Assembly (NCBI GenBank): GCA_015487635.1
Contig: WFPM01000216.1
Span: 1 to 41,127 of the forward strand
Direction of reading: 5' to 3'
DNA length: 41,127 nt
DNA from: Rhodothermus sp.
GTDB lineage: Bacteria; Bacteroidota; Rhodothermia; Rhodothermales; Rhodothermaceae
Below the pieces are notes generated by a model, which had not been told where the DNA came from, made no database searches, and was given only the letters and a program-made list of their open reading frames with translations. The translations under genes and the position numbers were made by a program. The stretch's first letter is position 1. Each line of letters starts with the position of its first letter. Shown in pieces: positions 1 through 9,342 of this stretch.

Positions 1-149
1 CGTCCGGAGACTCCGCTCCCCCTTACAGGGGGAGCTGCCGCGCAGCGGCTGAGGGGGGCCACAAAAATGCCCCGTTTCAGGGGGAGCGGGCCCGAAGGGC
101 CGGAGGGGGCTGCCGGAAACTATCGCCGACGCCCGCAGGCGCAAACCCA
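1..149 (+). repeat. Partial copy of a ~300 bp palindrome-rich intergenic element (left end cut by window)
   Basis: Bases 14 to about 98 repeat almost exactly at 287-372, including a perfect hairpin GCTCCCCCT-TAC-AGGGGGAGC followed by GCTGCCGCGCAGCGGCTGAG. The first bases also match the stretch just before the second copy, so the element probably extends upstream of the window. Short open frames here (67-282 plus and several minus) lie wholly inside the repeat, lack family features and are not called as genes. Confidence 0.7.
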
Positions 150-480
150 GGTGCCGAGAACAACCGGGAATCACCCTCCCCCTGACCCCCTCCCTGGCAG
201 GGAGGGGGCAGTACCTGAGCAGAAAGGCTCGGTGTTGAGACGCGCACAGGCGCCTGCTTCCACCGCCCGCCGTCGTCCATAGACACCGCTCCCCCTTACA
301 GGGGGAGCTGCCGCGCAGCGGCTGAGGGGGGCCACAAAAATGCCCCGTTTCAGGGGGAGCGGGCCCGAAGGCCCTGAAGAGGATGCTATAGGCCACGGCT
401 CCCCTGAAGTCTTGCGGCCTGTCCCTGAAGCTACAGAGCAGGGGGCGGGGGATGCCGCGCACATGCCCCCTGATCCCCGA
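150..480 (+). repeat. Palindrome-rich intergenic element, complete-looking copy
   Basis: In order it contains a hairpin CCCCCTCCCTGGCAGGGAGGGGG (about 185-207), a less conserved spacer, the hairpin GCTCCCCCTTACAGGGGGAGC (about 288-308), the GCCGCGCAGCGGC palindrome, and a distal block with CTGTCCCTGAAGCTACAGAG near 421-440. The same blocks recur in the same order on the minus strand at 13664-13985. No transposase or convincing coding frame is present, so this is best described as a REP/BIME-like or MITE-like non-coding element. The boundaries are approximate and set by where the two copies stop resembling each other. Confidence 0.7.
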
Positions 481-597
481 GAAATCGCCTAAGGGGCCGT
501 TATTGCATCACAAAAAACGAAACGGTATCATAAGCGGAGTCGCCGGCCTGGGGCCGGCTTGAGCCGAAACCTTGAAGCGTTTATCTGAAGCGGTTCC

Positions 598-1386
598 ATG
601 GAACTGGTGCAAACACACATTGAAACGCCGATTGCGACGCTGACGCTCAACCGGCCGGACAAGCGCAACGCGTTGAGCGGGGTGCTGGTCACGGAACTGG
701 CCCGGGCGCTGGCGGCCGTGGCCGAGCAACCCGAGGTGCGCGTGGTGGTGCTGACCGGCGCAGGGAAGGTGTTTTCGGCAGGGGCCGATCTGGCGGAGCT
801 TTCGCGGCTTCAGGAGGCGACGGCCGAGGAGAACTTGGCCGACTCGGAGCGACTGGCCGCGCTGTTTCGTCAGATCGCCCATTATCCGAAACCCCTTATT
901 GCGAAGGTGAACGGCCATGCCATTGCCGGCGGGTGCGGGTTGGCCGTCGCCTGCGACTTTGCCATCGCGGCCGCCGGCAGCAAGCTGGGCTTTACGGAGG
1001 TGCGCATCGGCTTCGTGCCGGCCATTGTGGCCACGTTCGTGCTGCGCCGAGTGGGCGAGACCGTCGCCCGTGATCTGCTGCTGCGCGGCCGGCTCATTGA
1101 GGCGGAGGAAGCGGTCCGGCTGGGGCTGATTCATCAGGCGGTGCCGGCCGACGCGCTCGATGCCACAGTAGCGGCGCTGGCGCATGAGCTGGCCACCGAG
1201 ACGAGTCCGTCGGCCGTGGCGATGACGCGCCGGTTGCTGGCCGACTTACCGGGGTTGAGTCTAGATGCCGCGCTGGCCTACGCCACGCGGGTCAATGCGC
1301 TGGCCCGCGGGACGGCCGACTGCAAGGCCGGCATCCGGGCGTTTCTGGAAAAGCAGGATCCCCCCTGGCGCAAATCGCCTGCCTGA
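598..1386 (+). CDS. Enoyl-CoA hydratase/isomerase family protein
   Basis: A 262-residue crotonase-fold protein, the usual length for the family. The oxyanion-hole segments are visible: FSAGADL at residues 59-65 and AIAGGCGL at 108-115. FTEVRIGFVPAIV (132-144) carries Glu134 at the position of one catalytic glutamate. The following loop reads VPAIV rather than PGAGG, so the second catalytic Glu of classical enoyl-CoA hydratase appears absent. That pattern also occurs in methylglutaconyl-CoA hydratase-like and isomerase-like members, so the exact acyl-CoA substrate cannot be fixed. Hydration or isomerisation of an enoyl-CoA in fatty-acid or leucine breakdown is the likely role. The stop lies 3 bases before the next start, so the two genes are probably cotranscribed. 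The ATG at 598 begins the conserved fold directly. Confidence 0.9.
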   Translation: MELVQTHIETPIATLTLNRPDKRNALSGVLVTELARALAAVAEQPEVRVVVLTGAGKVFSAGADLAELSRLQEATAEENLADSERLAALFRQIAHYPKPLIAKVNGHAIAGGCGLAVACDFAIAAAGSKLGFTEVRIGFVPAIVATFVLRRVGETVARDLLLRGRLIEAEEAVRLGLIHQAVPADALDATVAALAHELATETSPSAVAMTRRLLADLPGLSLDAALAYATRVNALARGTADCKAGIRAFLEKQDPPWRKSPA

Positions 1387-1389
1387 GCG

Positions 1390-2202
1390 ATGGCGCTGAT
1401 TCGCCCCTTTTACGAGAAACCGTGGCCTGAAGCACTACACCCGGCCGCCCGGGCGCTCTGGCACTGGCACCTGGCGCTCCGGCGTCCGAACGTGCCGGAC
1501 GTCGATCCGGAAGGGGTGGCTGCCTTCCTGGAGGCGGAGGCGATGCGGGTACAGGAGGGCGGTCCGGTGCGCGTGGTGCCGGCGGCCGTGTGGCAGGCGG
1601 CCCGGGAGGTCGTGGCGCGGCACGGGCTGCCTGTCGAACTGCTGGCCGTACAGGTGCGGGCGGCCCGGGCCTGGGTGGGGCCGGTACGCTTTCCGAATGC
1701 GGCCGCCCTGGAGGCATTTCTTCGGGATTTTGCCGGAGCACACGGGCGGTTGCTGGCCCGACTGGCCGGAGTGGGCACGCGCTTCAACGACCCGCAGGTC
1801 GATGCCCTGGCGGCCGGCTTTTTTCTGACAGACCGGCTGACCCGGTTGCCGCGCGATCTGGCCGCTGATCGGCTGTTCATTCCGCTGGAAGATCTGGAGC
1901 GGGCCGGGGTCTCGGTGGAGCTGTTGCAGCGGGGGGCGGGCAATCCGGCCGTGCGGCGCTTGCTCTGGAAGCAGGTGGTGCGGGCGCAGGAAGCGCTGGC
2001 GCGGGGACGCACGCTGGTGCACGAGTTGCCGCGGCGCTATGCCCGAGCACTCCGGCGTGAGTGGCTGCTGGCGCTGGAAGTGCTGCGTACGATCGAACGT
2101 CGCAACTACGACGTCTGGCGCGGTCCCATTCGGCTTTCTCGCTGGCAACGCCTCCAGGTCGCCTACCAGGCCCGCTTCTCCCGCGTGGCCTTCCGGACGT
2201 AG
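1390..2202 (+). CDS. Squalene/phytoene synthase-like protein with a degenerate active site
   Basis: A 270-residue protein whose second half follows the trans-isoprenyl diphosphate synthase (squalene/phytoene synthase) pattern. The stretch around residues 144-173 matches the region of the second Asp-rich motif: RDLAAD at 155-160 keeps a DxxxD, followed by RLFIPLEDLERAGV. The first Asp-rich motif, normally D-D-x-x-D-D in the N-terminal third, is not there; the corresponding region (about 25-55) reads WHWHLALRRPNVPDVDPEG. The usual G-M-x-x-D motif is replaced by VRAARAWVGP (89-98). Known enzymes need both Asp motifs to bind Mg-diphosphate, so I infer a divergent or non-catalytic paralogue, or a partner protein. 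It directly follows the enoyl-CoA hydratase with a 3-base gap. Family membership is fairly secure; function is unknown. Confidence 0.7.
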   Translation: MALIRPFYEKPWPEALHPAARALWHWHLALRRPNVPDVDPEGVAAFLEAEAMRVQEGGPVRVVPAAVWQAAREVVARHGLPVELLAVQVRAARAWVGPVRFPNAAALEAFLRDFAGAHGRLLARLAGVGTRFNDPQVDALAAGFFLTDRLTRLPRDLAADRLFIPLEDLERAGVSVELLQRGAGNPAVRRLLWKQVVRAQEALARGRTLVHELPRRYARALRREWLLALEVLRTIERRNYDVWRGPIRLSRWQRLQVAYQARFSRVAFRT

Positions 2203-2327
2203 GCCCACACACTTCTGCTTCGGTAAGCCATGGTGCTTGCAGGCAATCGGAAGCCCTTTCTTTTTTGCCATTTTTTGTAAATTGCGAGCGCTTCAAGCAC
2301 CCCCCGGCAAACCAACCGACTCCAACC

Positions 2328-5300
2328 ATGCGTAAGCTGACGTTGTTGTTCATCGGCTGGCTGATCGTTCCGCTCTCGTGGGCCCAGATCGATACCGCGC
2401 GGGTGCACGGACTGACGGCGCGGCAGATCGGGCCGGCCGGAATGAGCGGGCGTGTTGTGGCGCTGGCTGTCGAACCCGGCAACCCGGACGTAATCTACGT
2501 GGGGGCCGCCAGCGGCGGCCTCTGGCGGAGCGAAGACGGCGGGGTGACCTGGACGCCACTGTTCGACAAACAGCCGGTCGCTTCGATCGGCGCCATCGCC
2601 ATCGATCCCAACAATCCGGACGTCATCTGGGTGGGTACCGGCGAAGGGACGCCCCGGAATAGCGCTTCGGTCGGAAATGGCGTCTACAAAAGCGTGGACC
2701 GGGGACGCACCTGGGTGCATCTGGGACTGGAAGAAAGCGAGCGCATCCAGAGCATTGTGATCGACCCGCGTAACTCCGACGTGGTCTATGTGGCGGCCCT
2801 GGGACCGGCCTGGCGTGACGGGGGCCAGCGCGGCCTCTACAAAACCACGGATGGCGGGAAGACCTGGACGAAAATTTTGGGCGGCAACGAACGGACCGGC
2901 GCCGACAAGATCCTGATGGATCCACGCAATCCGGACAAGCTGATCGTCAGCCTCTGGGAATACCGGCGCTGGCCCTGGTTCTTCAAGTCGGGTGGTCCGG
3001 GCTCCGGCCTGTACATTACCTACGACGGCGGGCAGACCTGGAAGCGCATTACAGAGAAAGAGGGGTTGCCGAAAGGGGAACTGGGACGGATGGGGCTGGC
3101 ACTGGCTCCGTCAAATCCGGATGTCGTGTACGCGCTGATCGAAGCAAAACGCAGTGGGCTTTACCGCTCGGACGACGGCGGGCACACCTGGCGGAAAGTG
3201 AACGACGAACTGAACCTGCACTACCGGCCGTTCTATTTCTCCCTGCTCCGTGTCGATCCGACCAACGAAAATCGCCTTTACTACGGCCAGTACGACCTGC
3301 GGGTAAGCGAGGATGGCGGGAAGACCTTCCGTACATTGGCTTCCCCCAGCATGGTGCATCCCGACCATCACGCGCTCATCGTGCACCCGGACGATCCGAA
3401 CTATCTGATCGACGGTAACGACGGGGGTGTGTACATTTCGCGCGATCGCGGGCGCACCTGGCGCTTCGTCGAAAACCTGCCGCTCGGCCAGTACTACCAC
3501 ATCGATTTCGACATGGAAATGCCGTACAACATCTACGGCGGGATGCAAGATAACGGCTCCTGGCGCGGGCCGGCTTATATCTTCCAGCGCGGGGGCATCC
3601 GCAATCATCTCTTTCAGGAAGTGGGATTCGGGGACGGTTTCCACACGACCTGGGATCGCAGCAACCCGCGCTACGGCTACAGCATGTCGCAGCGCGGCTT
3701 TTTGATGCGGTATGATCTGGTCACCGGCGAACGGAAGGATATCCGTCCGGCTCCGCCCGCCGATACCGTGGAGCTGCGCTTTAGTTGGAACGCCGGCTTT
3801 GCCGTCGATCCGTTCGATCCGCAGACGATTTACCTGGGAAGCCAGTTCGTCCACAGAAGCAGGGATCGCGGCGAAACCTGGGAGATCATCAGTCCGGACC
3901 TGACTACCAACAATCCGGAGTGGCAGCGGCAGCTCGAAAGCGGCGGATTGACCTACGATGTAACCGGTGCCGAAAATTTCACGACCATCACGGTGATTGC
4001 GCCCAGTCCGGTGCAGCAGGGCGTGATCTGGGTGGGAACGGACGACGGCCAGGTGCAGCTCACCCGGGACGGGGGAAAAACCTGGGTCAATCTATCGAAG
4101 CGCATCAAGGGCGTGCCGGAATTTACCTGGGTGCCGCACATCGAGCCTTCGCCGTTCAACGCGGCCGAGGCATACGTCGTGTTCGACAACCATCGCCGGG
4201 GCGACTGGACACCCTACATCTTCAAGACGACCGACTTCGGCCGCACGTGGACGGCGCTTTCGACCGAAGGTGTCCGGGGTTACTGCCACGTGATCCGGCA
4301 GGATCCGGAAGAACCCCGGTTGCTCTATCTGGGCACCGAGTTTGGACTCTACATCAGCACGGACGGCGGGCAGCACTGGACGCAGTGGCATGAAGGCATC
4401 CCGACCGTGCCCGTGCGCGACATCCGGGTCCATCCTCGGGAGCATGACCTGATCGTGGGCACCCACGGCCGCAGCGCCTACGTGATCGACGACATTCGGC
4501 CACTCCGTCTGCTGGCCCGTGAGGGCAACCGGGTACTGGAAGATTCGCTCCGCATTCTGACGGTGCGCGATGGCCTGGCGGCCACGCTGAAGTACGCCGA
4601 CGGGTCGCGCTTTCCGGCCCACGGGATTTTCCGGGGGGAAAACCGACCGCTCGGGGCGCTGATTACCTACCAGGTGCTGCCGAAAGGCGATCCGGACAGC
4701 GTGCGGGTTACGGTAGAGATCGTGGACGGGAAAGGCAAGGTGATCCGGCGCTTCCGGGGGCCGGCAAAGCCGGGCATCAACCGGGTCGTATGGGACCTGC
4801 GGCGCAAAGCTCCGGAGTTTCCTTCGCTGGAGGCGCCGCGTCGTCGGCCGGGCATGGACCGCCCCGGCGTCACCGTGCTGCCGGGTACCTACAAAGTGCG
4901 ACTGAAGCTGGAAGGCAAGATCGACTCGGCTGAAGTCCGGGTGCTGCCCGATCCACGACTGCCGGTCACCGAGGCCGATCGCCGGGCTAAGTTTGCCGCG
5001 CTCATGCGGGTGGAGCGCGACATTGAGACGGCGGCTGAAGCAATGAAACGTCTGCGCAAGACCCGGCAGGCCATCCGGGATCTGCTGGAAAAAATCCGAG
5101 AGCGCAAGGACTCCACCGCCCAGCAGGTACGTCAATCCGCTCGAAAACTCCGGCAGAAACTCGATTCGCTCATGTACCAGATCGTTCAGAAAGAGGTGCA
5201 GGGACTGCTGCGCGATCCCCGGGTACTCTCCGCCCAGCTGGGCTATGTATATCGCTCGTTTCAGTCGTCCTGGGATGCGCCGACTCCTGCGCAGATGAAA

Positions 5301-5459
5301 TACCTGGAGATCGCCGAAAAGCGCCTGGCGGAGATTCTGGAACAGATCAACCGTTTTTACGCGGAAGAACTACCGCCCTTCCGGGCACAGGTGGAGGTCT
5401 TGCAACTGGAATGGATCCCGGCACCTGAGAAGCCGCTCAGTATGCCGGAGCGGCAGTAG
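2328..5459 (+). CDS. Secreted BNR/sortilin-like beta-propeller protein (WD40/YVTN/BNR repeat family)
   Basis: A 1043-residue protein from the ATG at 2328. An open frame extends upstream to 2061, but only the 2328 start gives a signal peptide ([20 protein letters not shown]). Asp-box/BNR repeats (S-x-D-G-G-x-T-W type) recur through roughly residues 60-720, for example [48 protein letters not shown] and STDGGQHW. This is typical of the VPS10/sortilin-like propellers often annotated as glycosyl hydrolases in Bacteroidota. A beta-rich domain follows (about 720-870). The last ~170 residues are charged and helical, probably coiled coil. No catalytic residues can be assigned, so glycosidase activity should not be assumed. 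It is probably periplasmic or exported. Confidence 0.88.
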   Translation: MRKLTLLFIGWLIVPLSWAQIDTARVHGLTARQIGPAGMSGRVVALAVEPGNPDVIYVGAASGGLWRSEDGGVTWTPLFDKQPVASIGAIAIDPNNPDVIWVGTGEGTPRNSASVGNGVYKSVDRGRTWVHLGLEESERIQSIVIDPRNSDVVYVAALGPAWRDGGQRGLYKTTDGGKTWTKILGGNERTGADKILMDPRNPDKLIVSLWEYRRWPWFFKSGGPGSGLYITYDGGQTWKRITEKEGLPKGELGRMGLALAPSNPDVVYALIEAKRSGLYRSDDGGHTWRKVNDELNLHYRPFYFSLLRVDPTNENRLYYGQYDLRVSEDGGKTFRTLASPSMVHPDHHALIVHPDDPNYLIDGNDGGVYISRDRGRTWRFVENLPLGQYYHIDFDMEMPYNIYGGMQDNGSWRGPAYIFQRGGIRNHLFQEVGFGDGFHTTWDRSNPRYGYSMSQRGFLMRYDLVTGERKDIRPAPPADTVELRFSWNAGFAVDPFDPQTIYLGSQFVHRSRDRGETWEIISPDLTTNNPEWQRQLESGGLTYDVTGAENFTTITVIAPSPVQQGVIWVGTDDGQVQLTRDGGKTWVNLSKRIKGVPEFTWVPHIEPSPFNAAEAYVVFDNHRRGDWTPYIFKTTDFGRTWTALSTEGVRGYCHVIRQDPEEPRLLYLGTEFGLYISTDGGQHWTQWHEGIPTVPVRDIRVHPREHDLIVGTHGRSAYVIDDIRPLRLLAREGNRVLEDSLRILTVRDGLAATLKYADGSRFPAHGIFRGENRPLGALITYQVLPKGDPDSVRVTVEIVDGKGKVIRRFRGPAKPGINRVVWDLRRKAPEFPSLEAPRRRPGMDRPGVTVLPGTYKVRLKLEGKIDSAEVRVLPDPRLPVTEADRRAKFAALMRVERDIETAAEAMKRLRKTRQAIRDLLEKIRERKDSTAQQVRQSARKLRQKLDSLMYQIVQKEVQGLLRDPRVLSAQLGYVYRSFQSSWDAPTPAQMKYLEIAEKRLAEILEQINRFYAEELPPFRAQVEVLQLEWIPAPEKPLSMPERQ

Positions 5460-5478
5460 CCAGGAGGTATTTGGGCGG

Positions 5479-5499
5479 GCCGGCCTCCAGGAGGCCGGC
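5479..5499 (+). terminator. GC-rich hairpin after the BNR gene, possible terminator
   Basis: GCCGGCCTC-CAG-GAGGCCGGC is a perfect 9 bp stem with a 3-base loop, 20 bases after the stop codon of the propeller gene. No T tract follows, so it may be a 3'-end stabiliser or a factor-dependent stop rather than a classical intrinsic terminator. Confidence 0.4.
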
Positions 5500-5608
5500 T
5501 CGCCTGTTCATGGAGCCGAGTGCCATTGAACGGTTTTTCACACACCGTCCGTTTATATTGGGTTTGGTTCAGGCGTTGGATTGGAAAAACTGCCGGAGAA
5601 CCAGACCT

Positions 5609-6610
5609 ATGACGACCTACCGGGATGCCGGCGTGGACATCGAAGCCGGCGAAGCGCTGGTGCGGCGTATCAAGCCGCTCGTGCGTGAGACCTTCATCCC
5701 CGGTGTGCTGACCGACATCGGGGCCTTTGGGGCGTTCTTCGAGCCGGATTTTTCGGCCTACCGACGGCCCGTGCTCGTGTCGTCGGTGGACGGCGTGGGC
5801 ACGAAGCTGAAAGTCGCCTTTCTGATGAACCGGCACGACACGGTGGGGCAGGACCTGGTCAACCACTGCGTGAACGACATTGCCGTCTGCGGGGCCCGGC
5901 CGCTGTTTTTTCTCGATTACCTGGCTACCGGCCGACTGAAGCCGGACGTGGCCGAGCAGATCATCCGGGGTTTTGCCATCGCCTGCCGGGAAAACGGCTG
6001 TGCGCTGATCGGAGGCGAGACGGCCGAGATGCCCGATTTCTATGCGGCGGACGAATACGATCTGGCCGGAATGATCGTGGGCGTGGTGGATCGCGAGGCC
6101 ATTCTGGACGGAAGCCGGGTGCAGGCCGGCGATGTGCTAATCGGATTGCCGTCGACCGGGCTGCACACGAACGGTTACTCGCTGGCCCGCAAGGTGCTGC
6201 TGAGCCGCTTTTCGGTGCACGATCGGCCGTCCGAACTGGGCGGCGCATCGGTGGGCGAGACGCTGCTGGCCGTGCATCGCTCCTACCTGAGGCCGATCCG
6301 GGCGCTGATCGAGGCCGACTGCGTGCACGCGCTGGTGCACGTGACCGGCGGCGGCATTCCCGGCAACACGGCGCGCGTGGTACCCGAGGGGCTGCGCTTC
6401 GAAGTGGATTACGATGCCTGGGAGCGGCCGGCCATTTTCCGGCTCATTCAGGAGCTGGGCGAGGTGCCCGAAGACGACATGCGGCGCACGTTCAACCTGG
6501 GCATCGGCCTGATTGCTATCGTGCCGGGCGATTGCAAAGCCGAGGCGATCCGCGTGCTGGAAGCCCTGAACGAACACCCGATCGAAATCGGACGGATCGT
6601 GCCCGCCTGA
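5609..6610 (+). CDS. purM: Phosphoribosylformylglycinamidine cyclo-ligase (AIR synthase)
   Basis: Catalyses ATP-dependent closure of FGAM to aminoimidazole ribotide in de novo purine synthesis, in the cytosol. The 333-residue product is close to the usual ~345. Family signatures seen are [11 protein letters not shown] at residues 4-14, [55 protein letters not shown] and [14 protein letters not shown]. The frame is open from 5471, but the upstream 46 codons do not resemble PurM. The ATG at 5609 places the conserved N-terminus at residue 1 and has GGAG at 5595-5598 upstream. No other pur gene lies nearby. Confidence 0.97.
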   Translation: MTTYRDAGVDIEAGEALVRRIKPLVRETFIPGVLTDIGAFGAFFEPDFSAYRRPVLVSSVDGVGTKLKVAFLMNRHDTVGQDLVNHCVNDIAVCGARPLFFLDYLATGRLKPDVAEQIIRGFAIACRENGCALIGGETAEMPDFYAADEYDLAGMIVGVVDREAILDGSRVQAGDVLIGLPSTGLHTNGYSLARKVLLSRFSVHDRPSELGGASVGETLLAVHRSYLRPIRALIEADCVHALVHVTGGGIPGNTARVVPEGLRFEVDYDAWERPAIFRLIQELGEVPEDDMRRTFNLGIGLIAIVPGDCKAEAIRVLEALNEHPIEIGRIVPA

Positions 6611-6713
6611 TAGCCTGGCGTCCTTTTTGCCTGAAAAACCGCTTGCATGGAAACTTCCAATCCCGGAAATTCCGTTTACACAGAAACTGTATCTCGTTGC
6701 GGAAAAGGCAGCT

Positions 6714-7409
6714 ATGTTGTCGCTGATTGTCATTCTGTTTCTGAGCTATCTGGTGGGCTCCATCCCGGGTAGTGTGTGGGTGGGGCAGTTGATGTACGGC
6801 ATCGACGTGCGGCAGTACGGCAGCGGCAATGCCGGCGCCACGAACGTCTTCCGGGTGCTGGGCTGGAAAGCGGGTATTCTGGCAACCATTGTCGATCTGG
6901 GCAAAGGACTGCTGGCGGCCGGTGTGATTGCCACGTTGCGGATCGATGATCTGCCCTCGGGCTTTGCACACTGGCACATCGAAACCGTGGTGCGGTTGAT
7001 GGCAGGCATTGCCGCCGTGCTGGGGCACATGTTTCCCATCTGGGCCGGTTTCCGTGGGGGCAAAGGCGTCAACACATCGGCCGGTGTCCTGCTGGCGCTG
7101 ACACCGGTCACGACGTTGATCACGGCGGCCGTGTTTGTGATCGTGCTGTTGGTGTCGCGGTACGTGTCGCTGGCTTCCATCGTAGCGGCGATAGCGTTTC
7201 CTTCGACCGTGGCGATTCGCAAGTACGTGTTTGGTATCGAATCGTTGGACACCAGCCTGCTGGTGTTCGGCATCGTGCTGGCCGCCATTGTGATCTGGGC
7301 GCACCGCTCGAACATCCGGCGATTGCTCAGCGGCACGGAGAACCGCGTACGCACGTTCCGGCCGGCCCGTGGCATGCTCGGACGTGGCGAGCTGAAGCCC
7401 AGAGCATAA
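6714..7409 (+). CDS. plsY: Acyl-phosphate:glycerol-3-phosphate acyltransferase PlsY
   Basis: Integral inner-membrane enzyme transferring an acyl group from acyl-phosphate to glycerol-3-phosphate, the first committed step of phospholipid synthesis. 231 residues with about five hydrophobic segments. Family motifs: SYLVGSIPGSVWVGQ near residues 10-24, YGSGNAGATNVFRVLG around 36-51, and GGKGVNTSAGVLLAL in the second half. The ATG at 6714 is chosen because PlsY proteins start a few residues before the first membrane helix; an upstream ATG at 6627 would add 29 hydrophilic residues. gpsA, which makes its substrate glycerol-3-phosphate, lies 42 bases downstream on the same strand, so the two probably form a lipid-precursor operon. 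Confidence 0.96.
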   Translation: MLSLIVILFLSYLVGSIPGSVWVGQLMYGIDVRQYGSGNAGATNVFRVLGWKAGILATIVDLGKGLLAAGVIATLRIDDLPSGFAHWHIETVVRLMAGIAAVLGHMFPIWAGFRGGKGVNTSAGVLLALTPVTTLITAAVFVIVLLVSRYVSLASIVAAIAFPSTVAIRKYVFGIESLDTSLLVFGIVLAAIVIWAHRSNIRRLLSGTENRVRTFRPARGMLGRGELKPRA

Positions 7410-7451
7410 AGCGGAAACGGTTCCGCGCCGAAAACGACTTGCACAGGAACC

Positions 7452-8549
7452 ATGAAAGCACACGCCAGCCAGGCGGCCGGGCGCAAGGTGACGGTCTTTG
7501 GGGCGGGGAGCTGGGGGACGGCACTGGCCCTGCTGCTGGCGTCGAACGAACATGCGGTCACGCTCTGGGCCCGGCGCGCCGAAGTGGCTGAGCACATCCG
7601 CCGCACGCGGCACAATCCGACTTATCTGCCTGAGGTCGAGCTGCCGCACTCCGTGTATGTGACGGCCGATCTGCAGGAAGCAGCCGCCGATCGGGACGTC
7701 TGGGTGGTGGCCACGCCGGCCCAGGCCGTTCGCATCCTGGCCGAGCAATTGCGGCCCTGGGCGCACCCGGACCTGATCATCGTCTCGGTGGCCAAAGGGC
7801 TGGAAATCGCCACGCTGAAAACCACCACCCAGGTGCTGTCCGAAGTGCTGCCCGAAGTGCCGCGGGAACGAATCGGCGTGCTCTACGGTCCCAGCCACGC
7901 CGAAGAGGTGGCCGCCGGTATGCCCACGACCGTGGTGGCTTCGGCGCCTTCCTGCGCGGTGGCCGAGCAGATTCAGGCGCTGTTTATGGCCCCGACGTTT
8001 CGCGTGTACGTCAACCCCGACCTGATCGGCGTCGAAATTGCCGGGTCGGTCAAGAACGTACTGGCCCTGGCGGCCGGCATGAGCGACGGAGTGGGTTTCG
8101 GCGACAACGCAAAGGCGGCGCTGATCACCCGGGGGCTGGCCGAAATCCAGCGCCTGGGGGTTCGCCTGGGGGCCGATCCGGCGACGTTTGCCGGACTGGC
8201 CGGCATCGGCGATCTGGTGGTTACCTGCATGAGTCGCCACAGCCGCAACCGTTACGTGGGCGAGCAGATCGGCCGCGGACGCACGCTCGACGAAGTGCAG
8301 CAGGAAATGCAGATGGTGGCCGAAGGAGTGCCGACGACCGCGGCCGTCTACCGACTGGCCCGGGAGCTGGGCGTCGAAATGCCGATCACCGAAGCCGTCT
8401 ATCAGATCCTGTTCGAGGGCAAAAAGCCGCGCGATGCCGTCCGAGAACTGATGACGCGCGAGGCCAAGTACGAAGACTGGTTGCCCCACACGCCGGAAAC
8501 GACTCGGCCCGACGGGCTGGCTGCTTCAGAACCGACTCCTTCTCGATAG
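7452..8549 (+). CDS. gpsA: NAD(P)-dependent glycerol-3-phosphate dehydrogenase
   Basis: Reduces dihydroxyacetone phosphate to sn-glycerol-3-phosphate for phospholipid synthesis in the cytosol. 365 residues. The nucleotide-binding loop VFGAGSWGTALALLLA spans residues 15-30. Other GpsA blocks are HNPTYLPEVELP, SVAKGLEIATLKT, YGPSHAEEVAAGMPT, IAGSVKNVLALAAGMSDGVG (with the catalytic Lys) and GDLVVTCMSRHSRNRYVGEQ. The C-terminus runs about 20 residues past the conserved core. It follows plsY closely and is followed 17 bases later by the AlbA_2 gene. Confidence 0.97.
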   Translation: MKAHASQAAGRKVTVFGAGSWGTALALLLASNEHAVTLWARRAEVAEHIRRTRHNPTYLPEVELPHSVYVTADLQEAAADRDVWVVATPAQAVRILAEQLRPWAHPDLIIVSVAKGLEIATLKTTTQVLSEVLPEVPRERIGVLYGPSHAEEVAAGMPTTVVASAPSCAVAEQIQALFMAPTFRVYVNPDLIGVEIAGSVKNVLALAAGMSDGVGFGDNAKAALITRGLAEIQRLGVRLGADPATFAGLAGIGDLVVTCMSRHSRNRYVGEQIGRGRTLDEVQQEMQMVAEGVPTTAAVYRLARELGVEMPITEAVYQILFEGKKPRDAVRELMTREAKYEDWLPHTPETTRPDGLAASEPTPSR

Positions 8550-8566
8550 CCCGACGCGGTTCTGCC

Positions 8567-9223
8567 ATGACGCTTCAGGAACTGAACCGGCTGGTGGCCC
8601 TGGGTGAGGGGCTCACGCTGGAATTCAAGCGCCGCGTTCCCCGTCCCGAGCGGATCGCCAAAGAAGTCATCGCCTTTGCCAATACGCGCGGGGGACGACT
8701 GCTGCTGGGCGTGGACGACAGCGGTACCATCGTGGGCGTGCGCGACCCTGACGAAGAGGTTTACGCCCTGCGCCAGGCCCTGCGCCGATGCGCCACGCCC
8801 CCCATTGCCTTCACAATGGAGCGCGTTCAGGTGGAGCACCGACGAGAGGTGATCGTGGTGACGATCGAGGAGAGCGCCCGCAAGCCCCATTTCCTGCGTA
8901 ACGGCCGGCACCGGCAGGCCTACATCCGGGTGGACGACCGGAGCATCGAGGCCAGCCCGGAAGTGCTGGCGCTCATGCGGGCTGAAAAGAACCCCCGCAA
9001 CGTGGTGTTCACCTTCGGCGAGAAGGAGTTGTTGCTGATGCGGTATCTGGAGCACTACGGCCGGATCACCGTGCAGCAGTTCGCCCAACTGGCCAATCTG
9101 TCGCGTCGGCAGGCATCCCGTACCCTGGTGCTCCTGACGGAGGCCAACGTGCTGCGCCTGCATCCCGACGAGCCGCACGACTACTTTACGCTGGCCTACA
9201 ACGCTTCGTCCTCGGCCGCCTGA
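8567..9223 (+). CDS. AlbA_2 (Schlafen-like) domain protein with C-terminal helix-turn-helix
   Basis: 218 residues. The N-terminal ~125 residues match the AlbA_2/Schlafen-type domain: LTLEFKRRVPRPERIAKEV, AFANTRGGRLLLGVDDSG, then a conserved RNGRHRQAYIRVDDRS segment. Residues about 148-205 (FGEKELLLMRYLEHYG, TVQQFAQLANLSRRQASRTL) look like a winged-helix DNA-binding domain. Similar proteins are annotated as putative transcriptional regulators or ATP-binding proteins without firm function. It follows gpsA by 17 bases and may be cotranscribed, although the pathways are not obviously related. A regulatory role is inference. Confidence 0.8.
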   Translation: MTLQELNRLVALGEGLTLEFKRRVPRPERIAKEVIAFANTRGGRLLLGVDDSGTIVGVRDPDEEVYALRQALRRCATPPIAFTMERVQVEHRREVIVVTIEESARKPHFLRNGRHRQAYIRVDDRSIEASPEVLALMRAEKNPRNVVFTFGEKELLLMRYLEHYGRITVQQFAQLANLSRRQASRTLVLLTEANVLRLHPDEPHDYFTLAYNASSSAA

Positions 9224-9269
9224 CAGGGTGACAGACTGCTGTCACCGAAGCGCGGGTAAACTCGGGGCG

Positions 9270-9297
9270 GATACGGAATCCGTCCAGAATCCGTATC
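9270..9297. promoter_or_regulatory. Inverted repeat upstream of the topoisomerase genes, possible operator
   Basis: GATACGGA (9270-9277) and TCCGTATC (9290-9297) form a perfect 8 bp inverted repeat with a 12-base spacer, ending 45 bases before the subunit A start. It could be an operator or a hairpin in the leader. No regulator is identified. Confidence 0.35.
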
Positions 9298-9342
9298 TTG
9301 TTCTGTGCGTTCACCCGGAAAGTCTGTTATTGCAATGCAAAA

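Noticed and set aside
67-464. Small open frames within the left-hand repeats
   Set aside because: They lie inside the palindromic element and have low-complexity Pro/Arg/Gly-rich products with no family match.
1-480. Repeated blocks considered as a CRISPR array
   Set aside because: The repeat units are ~300 bp with internal hairpins, not short repeats with regular unique spacers, and no cas genes are nearby.
6516-8489. 657-residue minus-strand frame
   Set aside because: Shadow of purM, plsY and gpsA; composition is His/Arg/Gln-rich as expected for antisense of GC-rich genes.
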